Assembly: GCF_037042905.1 (NCBI RefSeq)
Contig: NC_087258.1
Location: forward strand, 7,666,501 to 7,730,500
Direction: 5' to 3'
DNA: 64,000 nt
Source: Lytechinus pictus
Lineage: Eukaryota; Echinodermata; Echinoidea; Temnopleuroida; Toxopneustidae
The position numbers and the translations under genes were made by a program. Shown piece by piece: positions 24,329 through 36,395 of this stretch. Position 1 is the first letter of the stretch. Each line of letters begins with the position of its first letter. Under the pieces are notes generated by a model. The model worked only from the letters and a program-made list of their open reading frames with translations. It was not told where the DNA came from and ran no database searches.

Positions 24329-24330
24329 TG

Positions 24331-27300
24331 TCAGTAGAAACACAGCGTATGTAAAACACTGATGTTGAGTTCATCTTCAAATGTCTGGATTAGTTCATCT
24401 ATTTCCTTGTCAAGATCTCGTAGCCCCTGAAGCTGATGGGAAATAAATGGAAGGAAGTAGGAAAAAGATTAATTATTTAACGTCAATCAGACTGAGTTTT
24501 TAACAAAAAAAATTTAGCTAAGCTATACACAAGGGTAAGAAAGAAAGAAAGAACGAGAAAGATTGATAGGGGGCGGCTACATGGACTAATACAGCTAATG
24601 TTCATAATGCTCATTAACAATCAACAACAGAAAAAAAGAAATATCACTGAAGGTGATTAATACCCCACCCAATGTCATTACCATGGCAACACAGTTTACA
24701 ACATATATAGAAAATGGGTCTTGCATTTTTTTTTCACCCCAAGACCAATAGTTTTGCCAAATTTCATGAGAAGTGTTAAAAACCTGAGGAAGTAATTCTA
24801 TCTGGAATGAGTTTTCCTTGGGGTTTTGGCCATGATATGCTGTTACCATGGTAATATTTTTTCTGGCACTTTAAAAAAATGTGTCTTGCACACCTTTACC
24901 TCAAGACCTATGTGTAGGTGCCAAATACCATGAGAATATGTCATAAAATGAAGAAGGAATGAAATGGAACTTCTATCACCTGACACATGAATGAGCTACC
25001 TATATTCGATTTCACAAATCCTTTTAAAAAATCTATAACTCCTTTAATCTTCTGAGGGAATTTTGCTAAATATTGATTAACAGGTTTCGTTTGTTTTTTC
25101 TGAATTACTTTATACTAACTTTACACCAGGGTGAACTTCTCCTTTAATTCTACAAAGGATTCTTTTTACTGATTTATTTTCTTTTCATTCTAAGGTAAGC
25201 CTTACCTTTATGCACAAGTTGCTCATTCTAAATGCTCCTATAGTGGCCTCCTCGTGGTTATCTTGAATGTCAATGTTGATGATGTGAACTGGCATCTGGG
25301 TGTCTTCCTCCTTGCATTCAAAATCTGTTAAAGGGTAAAAAGTCAAAGGTCACATGGGAAGGCATGAAGGGAATGGGGAGTGTTCTGTGGTCATCTTGAA
25401 AGCCAATACCATAATTAATATAATCTATTAGAATAGATACATGAAAGACAGATCATGAAACATTAAAGATAATTTAGAAAATATTATGTCAATGCAATTG
25501 ACAATAGCTGAATAGACTTTAGGAGAGTCCAAGGACTTATCCACCAATCCCTAGTACCCCTACAGCACATAAGATTTAGATTTTTACATTTACATCTACT
25601 CATTTTTCTGTAAAAAAAAATACATTCAAAGTAACAATACATAGTGAAAATATCTTAAACATTTCAAGATCATTCATAAAAGAACATAAAAAAAATAGTT
25701 GGATAAACAGGAAATGAGGTGAACTACAATGATTTTGGCTTTAAGTGAATGAAACAGAAACAGAGGGATTGGCCAAGAAAAGCCATGCTTGTATGAAAGG
25801 CAAGCCCCTGTAAAATTGTTTTTTATATATATATCAAATTAAATGGAGAGGGACAGAAGACTAGCTTCAAACAAACACTCTACAAAATATCATAATACTC
25901 TTTCAAATTGACATTACAAAATTAAAAACACTTTGAATTTTCCCCCCAAGTTTCCCCTTATCTACACCCTAGCTTTTACATACCTTCCAACACTTGATCA
26001 TAAACTCTTTCTTCTGCAGTGAGAACGACATCAAACTTCTCTTTGGTGCTCTGAAATCTCTCTGGCTTTGGCTTTATCCTTCTGTTCCTATCTAACATAT
26101 GTAGAATACCATTCTGTGTATATCTAGTTAGAAGTTAATTAAGGACTTTCAAACAAAGAATATGAGTAAGAATACAAGTTTCATGTGTTAATGACAAAAT
26201 GATGATATGCGCTGGTGAGAAATGAATGTTTCTAAAGACAAATTGACGAATTCTATGGTATAAACTATGAATGAATATGAAAGCATTTTTGATGTGTTTC
26301 CAGGTCTTAAATTTCAAAATTGTTAAGGCAAGGAAACTGCTGATGAAGCCGCAATTAGAGCCAAATTCAGGTTGATAACATTTGAATTTAATATCCTCTG
26401 GAAAAAGCACGTACCAAATCCAGCTATCATTATCATTTGAGAAACAGAAAACTTAAAGGACAAGTTCATTCCAACAAAAAGTTGATTTGAATAAAAAGAG
26501 AAAAATCCAACAAGCATAATGCTGAAAATTTCATAACAAGTGGAATGCCTCTGGCCGTCTCACCTGCATCACGCGATTCAATATAGCAGCAGTGCTGATT
26601 TTGAAAACTACTATAACTCGCACAAGATGTTCAGTGATACTTGGTTACTCTTATTTCCACGTTTTATGAACTAGACCAATACACTTATAGAGATATGATG
26701 GCAATTCAACAAATACCCCCAACGTGGCCAAAGTTCTTTGACCTTACATGACCTTTGACCTTGATCATGTGACCTGAAACTCGCACAGGATGTTCAGTGA
26801 TACTTGATTACTATTATGTCCAAGTTTTATGAACTAGACCAACACACTTTCAAATTTATGGCTGTAATTCAACAAATACCCCAATTTGACCAAAGTTCAT
26901 TGACCCTAAATGACCTTTGACCTTGATCATGTGACCTGAAACTTGCACAGGATGTTCAGTAATACTTGATTACTATTATGTCCAAGTTTCATGAATCAGA
27001 TCCATAAACTTTCAAAGTTATGATGGTAATTCAACAAATACCCCAATTCGGCCAAAGTTCATTGACCCTAAATGACCTTTGACCTTGGTCATGTGACGTG
27101 AAACTCATGCAGGATGTTCAGTGATACTTGATTAACCTTATGTATAAGTTTCATGAACTAGGTCCATATATTTTCTAAGTTATGATGACATTTCAAAAAC
27201 TTAACCTTAGGTTAAGATTTTGATGTTGATTCCCCCAACATGGTCTAAGTTCATTGACCCTAAATGACCTTTGACCTTGGTCATGTGACATGAAACTCAG

Positions 27301-30300
27301 GCAGGATGTTCAGTAATACTTGATTAACCTTATGGCCAAGTTTCATGAACTAGGTCCATATACTTTCTAAGTTATGCTGTCATTTCAAAAACTTAACCTC
27401 AGGTTAAGATTTGGTGTTGACGCCGCCGCCGCCGCCGTCGCCGTCGCCGCCGCCGTCGGAAAAGCGGCGCCTATAGTCTCACTCTGCTATGCAGGTGAGA
27501 CAAAAATCGGATGTAGAATAAGAAAGTTATGACATTTTAAAGTTTCGCTTAATTTCACAAAACAGTTATATGCACATCCTGATGGGAATGCAAATGAAGA
27601 TACCGATGACGTCATCCACTAACTATTTCTTTTGTATTTTATTATATGAAATAGGCCATATTCTATTTTTCTCCTTATTGTCAAGTGAAACGACGATTAA
27701 TTCTTCTCTGAAAAAGTGGAATGAGCATTGTTTAATACTATATTATTCAGTCAAGTTGGTCCTTATTGTCAAATCTATAAAAATGAAATATTGTATAATT
27801 CAAACAGTAAAAACAAAAGAAATAGTGAGGGACATCATCGACTGTCTCATTTGAATTGTGCATATCACTATTTTGTGCCAAAATAAGCAAAACTTTACAA
27901 TGTCATAACTTTCTTATTTTACATCAGATTTTGATGAAATTTTCAGCGTTTTACTACTTTGATTTTTCTCTATTTATTCAAATCAACATTTTTCTTTAAT
28001 ATCAATTAAAGTACTAAATATATTCATAAAAAATAAAAGTAACTAGAAGGGCATAGTGGCTCAGTGGTACAGCACCTAATGAACGAAGAGCCATACCAAA
28101 GACATACATGTAATAATGGGACCTTCTGTCTTCAAGCTATTTGCTCAGCATTTGTGATTGAAGAAGGATAACGCTCGACCAACCAATAGACCAAAATTTC
28201 AACTGAAGTTGGTACCCTAGGTAATATAGCATCAAAATATTGTTACCATTATCATCATAAATTATTCTATTCATTAAGGATACAAATCACGGTCCTTGCG
28301 TTTCAGATCCTGATACATCTCCTCGTATGTCGTCTTGAAGTCATATATGTTGGGCTTGTCTGCAGCCGGACCAGGCAGCTTCACCGTGGCACCGGTTCCA
28401 TACGACTTCACATTGAAGCCTTTCTTGCTGCAAAGAAGTAAAAAATAGTTAAAAATGGCATTGGGAAACATACAGAAATGGCATATCACATCAGGACATT
28501 TCCTAAAATGTACTATGGTGTGAAAATGTACTGCGGAGAAGGCCTGCAATGACACTCAACACCCTTGTTACAAATACAATGCAAAGTATTTTTTTCTTTT
28601 TGAGCAAAAATTTACACAGTAATTCAAAACAAGGATAAATGGAAATATTGTTCTATTATCGACTAATTCTATTACTACATTATTGGTCAAAATTGGAAAA
28701 AAAAAGTAGATCTAATTAAGTCTTAAATGAAGAGTACACCCTAACAATAAGTTGGTTTTAATATAAGGAAAATTTGAGGAAAAATGTATCAGTAGGTTTA
28801 ATGAAAGCCCAATCAAGTAAGAGTGGTTGTGATTTTTTTAATTTTAAAGTCATATGCGAGTAGAAATATAATTTCCTTAACTTCTAATGAAATTTGATGA
28901 GTGAAAACATATTTCTTATAGAAGGGGTAATATTGATGTGTCTGATATATATCCGCCGCAAAAATAAAATCACTTTCAAATTTGAAGAAAATAACATTTT
29001 AAAATTATTCAATTTTTCAATTCTATTCAATTCAAATTTATTTCCACATCTGATTAAAAACACAAGTACAAATTCATATGCAGATAGATATATACAATAA
29101 AAAACATTAAAATGAAACATATTCAGTTCGGAATCATAATGTGGTGGGAATTAACAAAGGCCAAAGGCCTATCAGGGTTATTCCCAAAGGTAATAAAATT
29201 TACATAAAATGTTTCTTAAATATATACCAAAATATAACACAAAACAATAGAAAAAGAAATAGACACACATGGAATTCAGAAATATAAGTGTAAATGAAAT
29301 AACAAGAGACAACCAAACATCCGGAACCTCCCACCAAGGCAATATTTTGTTAACTTTATTCTAGGATTCATTTTCAACTAGGTATTTTTTTAGTTTTCTT
29401 TAAAACATATTCAAAGTAGGGCATATTTTGATTTCTTGTGGTAATTTGTTCCAAAACTTAGGTCCTGCATAAGAAATGGTAGTTCTTGAGAAATTATAAT
29501 TTAGCGTTGGTAGATGGAAAAGATTTGATTATGAATCTATATCACATGAGTGTCATGACATACATGTATGGAGGAGCTGCTTGTCTCAAATCAAAACTTT
29601 AACCGAAAACTTCATAAATCCTTCACAGATGTTCATCATACTGTTACCAATATTTTTCTCTAATTTTCCTGCATTAAATATTACGGTTATCATAACTAAA
29701 ATGAACTTCCCCTTTACGATAAAAGCAAACACACACACAAAAGACAACACATCAACTTACAGTTACACTGATCAGCTTTTTGCTTTTCACTCAAGATCGA
29801 TCTAGACAAATGACTGTGAATAGGAGAGGGTGACTCTGAGTGCTCTTAGTCTTAGCCCAAGCAGCAGCAAGGCCTGTCACTGTCAGAGACAGTTTTCTCC
29901 ACTGGCACTGATCAATGGAAATCGCACAATGTATTTTTTTACCCCTATTGATCTAACTTTACTTGATGAGTTCCTTAGATCCTCTATAAGTCTGTAGTTA
30001 AAAACTGAATGAGTTTGACTTGTTCTCTTGAATTGAAAGATGAATTGAGTCTTGACCAAGTCTGAATTGATCATTAAAAAATACTATAGGCCTAGGCCTA
30101 TACTATTACTAAATAGGTTAGGCCTACCCATAAATATGGCTATGCCTATGCTTGCCCTTGCCTTACTATAAAAAGTATAAACTTTATTCAAGTCCATAAC
30201 CCAGGGAGCTATGCCACTGTAGCTAAGGCTGCAGAGCAAAGGCGCCCGACCTCCCTGGGGCTGAGTTATTAATATTAAATTAAACAAAATTAAGGCCCAA

Positions 30301-30542
30301 CAATACGTTAGCCCGCGTTTAATTAGGCCATAGAGGGCCTAGACCATGGAAACAACGTAGATATGGATGAATGGGACCAGACCTGAGCCTGAGGTAGCAC
30401 ACACACACCGCACAAACAATTGCATATGCTCTAAATGTGATAAGCAACATGAATATAGGGTTGAATTGTACCTCAATATGGCATGGGCTTCCATACTCCT
30501 GTTTTGATTACTCGAGCACACAACTGCAATTTTTAGAGGCAT
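24331..30542 (-). CDS. SSU72: RNA polymerase II CTD phosphatase Ssu72 homologue, complete, five exons
   Basis: Minus-strand exons are 30472-30542, 28284-28427, 25984-26123, 25206-25324 and 24331-24432. All junctions are GT-AG with matching phases, total 576 nt, 191 residues plus TGA; vertebrate SSU72 is 194. Ssu72 removes phosphate from Ser5 (and Ser7) of the polymerase II C-terminal repeat and works with symplekin in the cleavage and polyadenylation complex in the nucleus. The N-terminus MPLKIAVVCSSNQNRSMEAH carries the CX5R phosphatase loop (CSSNQNR). Other family blocks are KLPGPAADKPNIYDF, HMLDRNRRIKPKPERF, and DIQDNHEEATIGAF with the general-acid Asp, then the C-terminus VLHTLCFY. Nothing is missing or broken. 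Introns 3-4 and 1-2 hold transposons. It is divergent from WDR33 about 16 kb away. Confidence 0.97.
24640..24980. repeat. Interspersed repeat with two related about 150-bp blocks in SSU72 intron 4
   Basis: TTACCATGGCAAC, GGGTCTTGCA, CAAGACCAATAGTTTTGCC and CATGAGAA words recur in the second block (TTACCATGGTAAT, GTGTCTTGCA, CAAGACCTATG, ATGAGAATATG). Non-coding, looks like a dispersed repeat. Confidence 0.6.
26453..27999. mobile_element. TTAA-flanked MITE split by another element, SSU72 intron 2
   Basis: TTAA then AGGACAAGTTCATTCC at 26457 begins an element whose internal text (GAGAAAAATCCAACAAGCAT; later TCATAACTTTCTTATTTTAC) matches the elements at 32865 and 33416. The far side ends at TTAA 27996-27999. 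The middle (26536-27501) is a separate insertion. Confidence 0.7.
26536..27501 (-). mobile_element. GTCTC-ended element with AGGTCA repeats, copy 1
   Basis: Ends GTCTCACCTGCAT (26557) and ATGCAGGTGAGAC (27489-27501) are perfect inverses; one terminus extends through CAAGTGGAATGCCTCTGGCC. The inside holds several units of about 170 bp, each with TGACCTTTGACCTT and CATGTGACCTGAAACT, and a GCC/GTC-rich block near 27420-27460. Copies 2-4 lie at 45468, 50320 and 59429, in the opposite orientation. Confidence 0.88.
28045..28165 (+). mobile_element. Decayed tRNA-derived SINE
   Basis: GGCATAGTGGCTCAGTGGTACAG carries an A-box match (TGGCTCAGTGG) followed by a SINE-like body TTGCTCAGCATTT. The B box is lost. 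Confidence 0.5.
28985..29545 (-). mobile_element. LINE 3' end remnant in SSU72 intron 1
   Basis: Minus-strand translation near 29340-29530 gives LFHLPTLNYNFSRTT, then GPKFWNKLPQEIK, the same C-terminal motif as the LINE at 5482-6645. A-rich 3' sequence with repeated TTCAATTC follows. Frameshifts and stops show it is dead. Confidence 0.75.
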
Positions 30543-31320
30543 TTTTCTGACCAGATTTACCGCTATTTATCTTGACAGATAAAGATCGAGAGAGACTGGG
30601 TGAGACCACTGTACTGGGTGATGCAGGTGAGACGAGTTGAGTCAAAAGTTTTTGGACAGATTCATTTTCTAAAAATGATGATTTGCCTGGCCTGGGACCT
30701 ACTTTGAAGGTGCCAGACATCAGCAATTCATCAGTTGGAAGTGTAAAGTCCAAGTGGACAAATTCATATTAATAAAATACCTTATAGTTTCATCGAATCT
30801 AGTTCAAACTTTTTATCATTTTTGTTGTCCTTTCTTTGCCTCTATATCCCCCCTAGAATAAAAATGCATTAGACCAAAGCGAAGACCATAGTTGAGAAGA
30901 CATCTTACTTCAACGTGCTTTCGTAGAACTTTCGAGCGGAGTGCGCGAATTCGCAGAAAAGAATATGCAATTTAGATTGACATAATAGTGGTCATGTTCT
31001 CCCACACTCCCCAACACAGAATAAACTTGATTGAAATTGCAAAGAAATTAAAAGTCAACATATCAACTGTGGTAGACCTACCGCAAATTTTTAGGCATTT
31101 GGGGTGTATTAGAAAAAAAAATCACCCTAAAATATAAATCTACAACATATACAGTGACTTAGGTTGCAATATAGGCTTCAAAAAATGGTTCAGGAAAGGT
31201 TAATTCTGCATCTCTTTTTTTTTTTTGGATAAACGGCGTATCATACACATTTGCGGAAATGCAGTGACGCAAGTGACTATTCTAAATTTCTACCCATATG
31301 CAGGCATATTGCTACATTTT
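30543..31320. other. SSU72 upstream region
   Basis: Presumed promoter and 5'UTR of SSU72 (minus strand). A minus-strand ORF at 30508-30753 overlaps the SSU72 start in another frame; it could be an upstream ORF but has no recognisable domain. No TATA box seen. Confidence 0.4.
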
Positions 31321-31321
31321 A

Positions 31322-32575
31322 GGGCAAGTCCAAGAAAAGGTCACCCTAGAAGGCAAAATTTCATCTTTAATTTAAGAAGTTATCTTTGGTGGGGTAAGAA
31401 AGCCCAAATGTTGAATTTTAAAATTTCATAAAGAAAAATTTGATAATATACATATGTATGCTAATGTGGGGCACCTAATTTGCATAATTGGTAAAATGGG
31501 CGTTACGTATGGGACAATTATAAAAACTCATAGAAAATCAAACCAAAACTTGTAAGATTTAGTCATAGGTGGGACATGGACCCCATAACATCTTATTACT
31601 TTTTGGGGAAAAAAGTGGTGTCATCTAATTAAATATGCAAATTAGGTCTTGTCCAAGTAGGAAATTGTTATACCACAAAAAGTTTCAAAAATAAAGTTTA
31701 CTTTTTAATCAAAACTTAATTAAAAAAATGTTACGTATGGGACAACATGTTACGTATGGGACATTTACACACAATGTCAATGGGGAGATTTGTGTACGAA
31801 GTGAATGGAGAAAAACCAATTTCAAGAGTGCTCTAAAAAGTGATTATTTACCTTTTCTTTAGTGTTTAAAGACTAATTTGTTATGAATACTGATTGATGA
31901 AAACAATCAAAGTGAAAAAACTGTGAAAATGGAACAATATGAAAAAAATAAAAACAATAGAAATACATAAGAAATTCATGAAACCATGAAAAACAAGAAA
32001 AAAAATTGTTGAAATGGCTAATTTTCTTTTCAGTCATATCAAATATGTCTCAATAGAACATTTTAAAAGAAAAAAAACTCTTGATATTTCCATATTTTTT
32101 ATTATTTGGATTTTTGAAATTATGGGAAAATTATGTACGTTCTCTATGGGGACAAAATGTCCCATACGTAACTGTCCCATACGTAACATGTCATTAATTT
32201 GTTATATTAGAGTCTGTAATTAGAGGGTTTTGGCTTATGACATGAAACTTGCCATAGATATACTAGAGTGTACAGACTTCTATCACACTAAGTTACAAGC
32301 TGTCAAATGAAATACTTTCAGAGAATTCTCAACTTGAAAAAAGGTTATAAAAATTGTCTTTTTTTCTGCGTCCCATACGTAACGGCACATCTTTTCTCTC
32401 TAAAAGGTCAAGGTCAAGGCCATATGACACAATTTTTTGCATGATTATTCTTCTCCTAGATGTCTACCATCATGAGGGTATTCAATTTAATCAAAGTCAT
32501 TTAACACTATTTTTCAGGTCATTAAAGCCTCTGAAATGTCCCATACGTAACGCGCGCGAATTCTTGGACTTGCCC
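31322..32575. mobile_element. Inverted-repeat element with GTTACGTATGGGAC motif array
   Basis: Ends GGGCAAGTCCAAGAA and its inverse TTCTTGGACTTGCCC are flanked by TTTA on both sides. Inside, GTTACGTATGGGAC occurs forward at 31502 (near), 31730 and 31749, and inverted at 32159, 32174, 32370 and 32538. No coding capacity seen. A non-autonomous DNA transposon, about 1.25 kb. Confidence 0.88.
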
Positions 32576-32682
32576 TTTAAATAAGTATCATTTTCCATAC
32601 TTATTCTAGAGATTACCACCCCCAAAAAGACATGTGTGTGTGTGTGTTTGAGTTTTGTCAGACGTGTATCAATCAGATATGA

Positions 32683-32830
32683 TTATTTACGTCTGGGACC
32701 GACCTTTAACGTCACCATCCGAAAGACGTGACCGGGTCTCGAACCTCGAACCTCTGCATCAATTTGTAACTTCCCCACACAGCTTGGATTACAGGCGCAC
32801 GCCAACGCCCAGTTTCCCTGGGTCTTCACT
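32683..32830 (-). mobile_element. SINE remnant, minus orientation
   Basis: On the minus strand a B-box-like GGTTCGAGACC is followed by CGTCTTTCGGATGGTGACG and TTAAAGGTCGGTCCC, a core that resembles metazoan SINE bodies. Confidence 0.6.
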
Positions 32831-32864
32831 GAGTCTAATATTTCCATCAATTTAAGAAAGTTAA

Positions 32865-33407
32865 TGGTCAAGTCCACCCAAGAAATTGTTGGTTTTAGTC
32901 AAAAGAAAAAAAAAATCACACAATCATATACTCTGAATAGGAAAGTTATGACATTTCGCTCATTTTTTTTCACAACTTGTACAGTTATATGCACAACTCA
33001 GTGATATTTAAATGAGACAGTCGATGATATCACTCACTATTTCTTTTGATTTTTATTGTAAGAATTATGCAATATTTGAATTTTACAGATTTGGCAACAA
33101 AGGTCAAACTTGGCTGAATGAAAAATGTCAAAAACAACCATTTCAGGGAGAAATAAAAGTTATCATATTTCATATAATAACACATAAATGAAATAATGAA
33201 TGGGTGATGTTATCAGTCTCCTCATTTGCATACCGACCAGGATGTGAATGTAAATGTTTTGTGAAGTTAAGTGAAACTTTAAAATGTCATAACTTTCTTA
33301 TTTTACAACCGACTCTGATGAAATTTTAATTCAGTGTTGTTTGTTTAATTTTTCTCTCTGTTAAATAAAAAGAATAAAAATAGTTTTTTTTGGGGTGGAC
33401 TTTTCCT
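32865..33407. mobile_element. TTAA-flanked MITE (GGTCAAGTCCACCC ends)
   Basis: TGGTCAAGTCCACCC at the left and GGGGTGGACTTTTCC at the right are inverse, and TTAA lies on both sides (32861 and 33408). A TTAA target with short inverted ends is the piggyBac-type pattern; no transposase is present. Confidence 0.82.
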
Positions 33408-33415
33408 TTAATTAA

Positions 33416-33870
33416 GGTCAAGTCCATTCCCGGAATTGAATCAATAGAGAAAAATCAAACAAGCATATTTGGTAATTCGTCTCTTGCTAACTCATCCACT
33501 CGTGGTCTACCTTCATAGTATAATGCCATTACGTCCATCAACATCTCGTCTATAACCATTTGGTCCAACCGTCACTTCGTCTACCATCGTCCATAGGACC
33601 ATTTTCTATCCATTTTATTTTCATTCATTTCGCTCAAACACACTTGTCCAATTAGACGAAATTGCATGGACTAATTAACTGGTTATTAGACGAAATCATT
33701 AGATTATGTGGATAGTTGCATGACGAACTGACTGTAGAAAATTGATAGTAGACGAGTTGGTATAATTGGACGAAAAGCATTGGACGATATGAAAATAAAC
33801 AGAATATTTCATCAAAATCGGATGTAAAATCGAAAGTTATGACATAAATTTCGCCTATCATTCATTAATT
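33416..33870. mobile_element. Adjacent TTAA-type MITE split by a motif-array element
   Basis: GGTCAAGTCCATTCCC follows TTAA immediately after the previous element. Its internal text resumes near 33800 (TTTCATCAAAATCGGATG, AAAGTTATGACAT) after the inserted array at 33471-33795. The right terminus is decayed. Confidence 0.65.
33471..33795. mobile_element. Inverted array of AGACGAAATGGT-type motif, copy 2
   Basis: Left half: GGTAATTCGTCTC, CCATTACGTCC, CATCTCGTCTA, CCATTTGGTCC. Right half: inverses such as TTAGACGAAAT, AGACGAGTTGG, TTGGACGAAAAG. Same vocabulary and order as 13500-13884. Confidence 0.78.
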
Positions 33871-33982
33871 GTTATGCCTTGTCTGATTTGTATTCTCATA
33901 AGTTTTCTGATATTGTTTCATAATTTTGTTTGTACTTGTGAAATATGTAAAATAAAGTCAAATCAAATCAAATCAAATCAAA
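33871..33982 (+). mobile_element. LINE 3' end with AATCA tail
   Basis: A TTGTTTGTACTTGTGAAATATG segment with an AATAAA-like AAATAAAG runs into (AATCA)5 at 33956-33982. This is the normal shape of a LINE 3' terminus. Confidence 0.65.
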
Positions 33983-35070
33983 CCGCGTAGCCAGGATTTA
34001 ATTTTGGAAGGGGCAGTAAGTGCACGCAAATCATGCCAACACTTACAGAGCGCGCGAAGCGCGCTCCCTAGGGGTGAAGTTTTAGATATCTCATCAAATT
34101 TCAATCAAAATAAGACGTCTCTTGCGTCCCTAATACCGTTATCAACACGAATTCAATTGACTTGCTGTGATTAAAAACAAAACCTGTTTTCAAAAGAAAA
34201 GATGAGCGCCTACAAAATGGGAATTTAGGAATTCAAAATAATTCCTCTTACCGCGCGAAGCGCGAAAGCTAAGACGTTTTATTAAAAAGAATGAGAACAA
34301 AAGTGATATAAAATATCTACCTTAGTCACATCAGATTTTATTGTAAAAACTTTAGCCACATTAAATTTCTTTAACTCGCAAAACAGACTGTAAAAAGCAA
34401 TATACATGCAGGGATCTCTTCCCGCGAATGGCAAGTTCTGAATTGTATAAATTTCTAAACTTTAACCTGCTCTAATTTTGATATTTATTAGATAATACGA
34501 AGAAAAGTATAGCTCAAAATGTGAAAGGGATGATGAAAGCTAGAAGAGGGACTTTTCCTTTCCAATGCACGCGAAGCACGGATACTTCTGTGACTTATTT
34601 GGAAGAAAAAAAAATCATGTAATTTTGCTCAATATTAATTAAGCGCTTCCTTTTGTATGATTAAAAAACTTCAGTGATATTCCAAATTTTAAATCAATGG
34701 TGCAAAACCAAAACAGGATCGGAGATGGATGTGCAGCGATATGGAATAAAGTTTCATCGTATACCTACTTTTGCATATCTCATAGCACGGCACGAATCTA
34801 ATGCTTTCCCCTTTGAGCAGAAGCTTTGCCAACAAATTGCCTGCTGAAAAACGGAAAAAAGCATTTGGAGACTCGGGGAGTGACGGTATAAAGGTTTACC
34901 CGCTCTGAACAGAAGAGCCGAAATTTTGTGGCAGTGCAATAAACAAAAATACTTTTCATACTGTCCATGTATACTTTATAATTACTGGCAAAAATGCGAT
35001 TCCCATGGCCGTGGAAGGCGAAAAACTGAATAGAAAAAAGGTGTGGGAAACAAAGGGGAAAGGCAATCTG

Positions 35071-36395
35071 TACGCCACTGTGAGCAGGATTCTTTGCGGC
35101 AGGAGCTTGAGGAGTACAAAAACGAGGGGTGCAGTATGGCGCATGTGCTAAAAAGCTGCTTAACGAGCGAGCGGAGCGAGTGAGAAAAAAAATCACCTTT
35201 TCATGAGAATCTAACTTTGAGTTATTTTTTGACATAATATTCAGTGAATGATATCATATCCTACAGTGTTCCTTTGATTTTCTTTCCTCTTTTTTTTTTT
35301 TGTTCTTGGTTTTAGAACTTTTGGGGCCATGGTCCAATCCTTCCATACTCATATACACAGTGCTATGCGGTTGGGGTCCGGGGGGGGGGGGAGCCCCCGG
35401 AACTTCTTGATATCAAATCCATGATTTAAACCTCGCAGATTGCCGCTATATTTAATCATATCGTGGGTAGATACAGAATATAGCTTTTACACAACACATT
35501 TATTCAACCCAGTTGCGTAATGAACCAAATATTTTGAGCAGGCAAAACATAGCAATGTGGGAAAATTTGTAAAAAGTCGCCAGCAAGCAAAGCGAGCTGT
35601 AAATAAAAAAATGCCTATTGAAATTAAATTCTAATTATGTGATAGATTTTTCCATTATATTCAGCAAATAACACATCTCATTATTTCCATTCATTTCTTT
35701 TAACGTTGTCTCCTATAATTTCTTTTATTTCCTCTTGGGTGTGGAACCAAGACACCCCCATCCCACCCCCCGCCTGTACGCCAGTGATTGAACGTAAAGC
35801 TTAATGTAGGAAGGGACCCTACAGGGGGCGTTATAGAGCCATTTGAAGGTTATAAATGAAGAGCCCCTACTGCGTGGGGTCTGGGGCAAAGCCCCGATAG
35901 CTTATTTGCATAAAATTTAGCAAGCTTATAGCACAATGTTGTATGCTGTCCATTTTTCTTCCCGCTTTTTATTTTCAATCCTCGGCAGCCCGGTCGTGTT
36001 ATGAAGTTGTTCTTGTCCCTTTTCTTTGTTTTCCAAATTAGCTTTTGACTAATTCCATTCTACCTTCGTTTCTCGCTATTGTTTGCCACTTTGTCATCTT
36101 TTAATTTATTTTCCATCAAGCTATTGCATTACATAGGCCTATTTCGGAATGATTTTATCTTTCTCAAATGTTCTTTTTCAGTTCCTTTTCCCGCTTTCCT
36201 TTCTTTTCCATAATTTTTATTTCGTTTTCGTTTTCTTTTCACTTTTCCCTTTCCCCTTCCTTTTCTCCTTTCCTTTTTCCCCTTTCCCTTTCTTTCTCCC
36301 TCCCTTTTATCTTTTTCCCGGTTTTTTATTTTCCCGGTGAAATCCGCCAAGGGGGGCAGCTTTCCCCCCTGCCCCCCGCCTGTTACGCCACTGTG
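35071..36395 (-). mobile_element. Left arm of 1.3-kb inverted duplication
   Basis: Bounded by TACGCCACTGTGAG at both ends (35071 and 36383). Its text matches 38148-39502 in reverse: the CTTTGCCCCAGACC segment, the AGCTTATAGCACAATGTTG segment, poly-pyrimidine block and GTGATTTTTTTCTC all recur. It is a repeat copy with CAGTGGCGTA-type ends, minus orientation. Confidence 0.82.

Noticed and set aside
30508-30753. 81-codon minus ORF just upstream of SSU72 as a gene
   Set aside because: No recognisable domain and it overlaps the SSU72 start in another frame; kept only as a possible upstream ORF.
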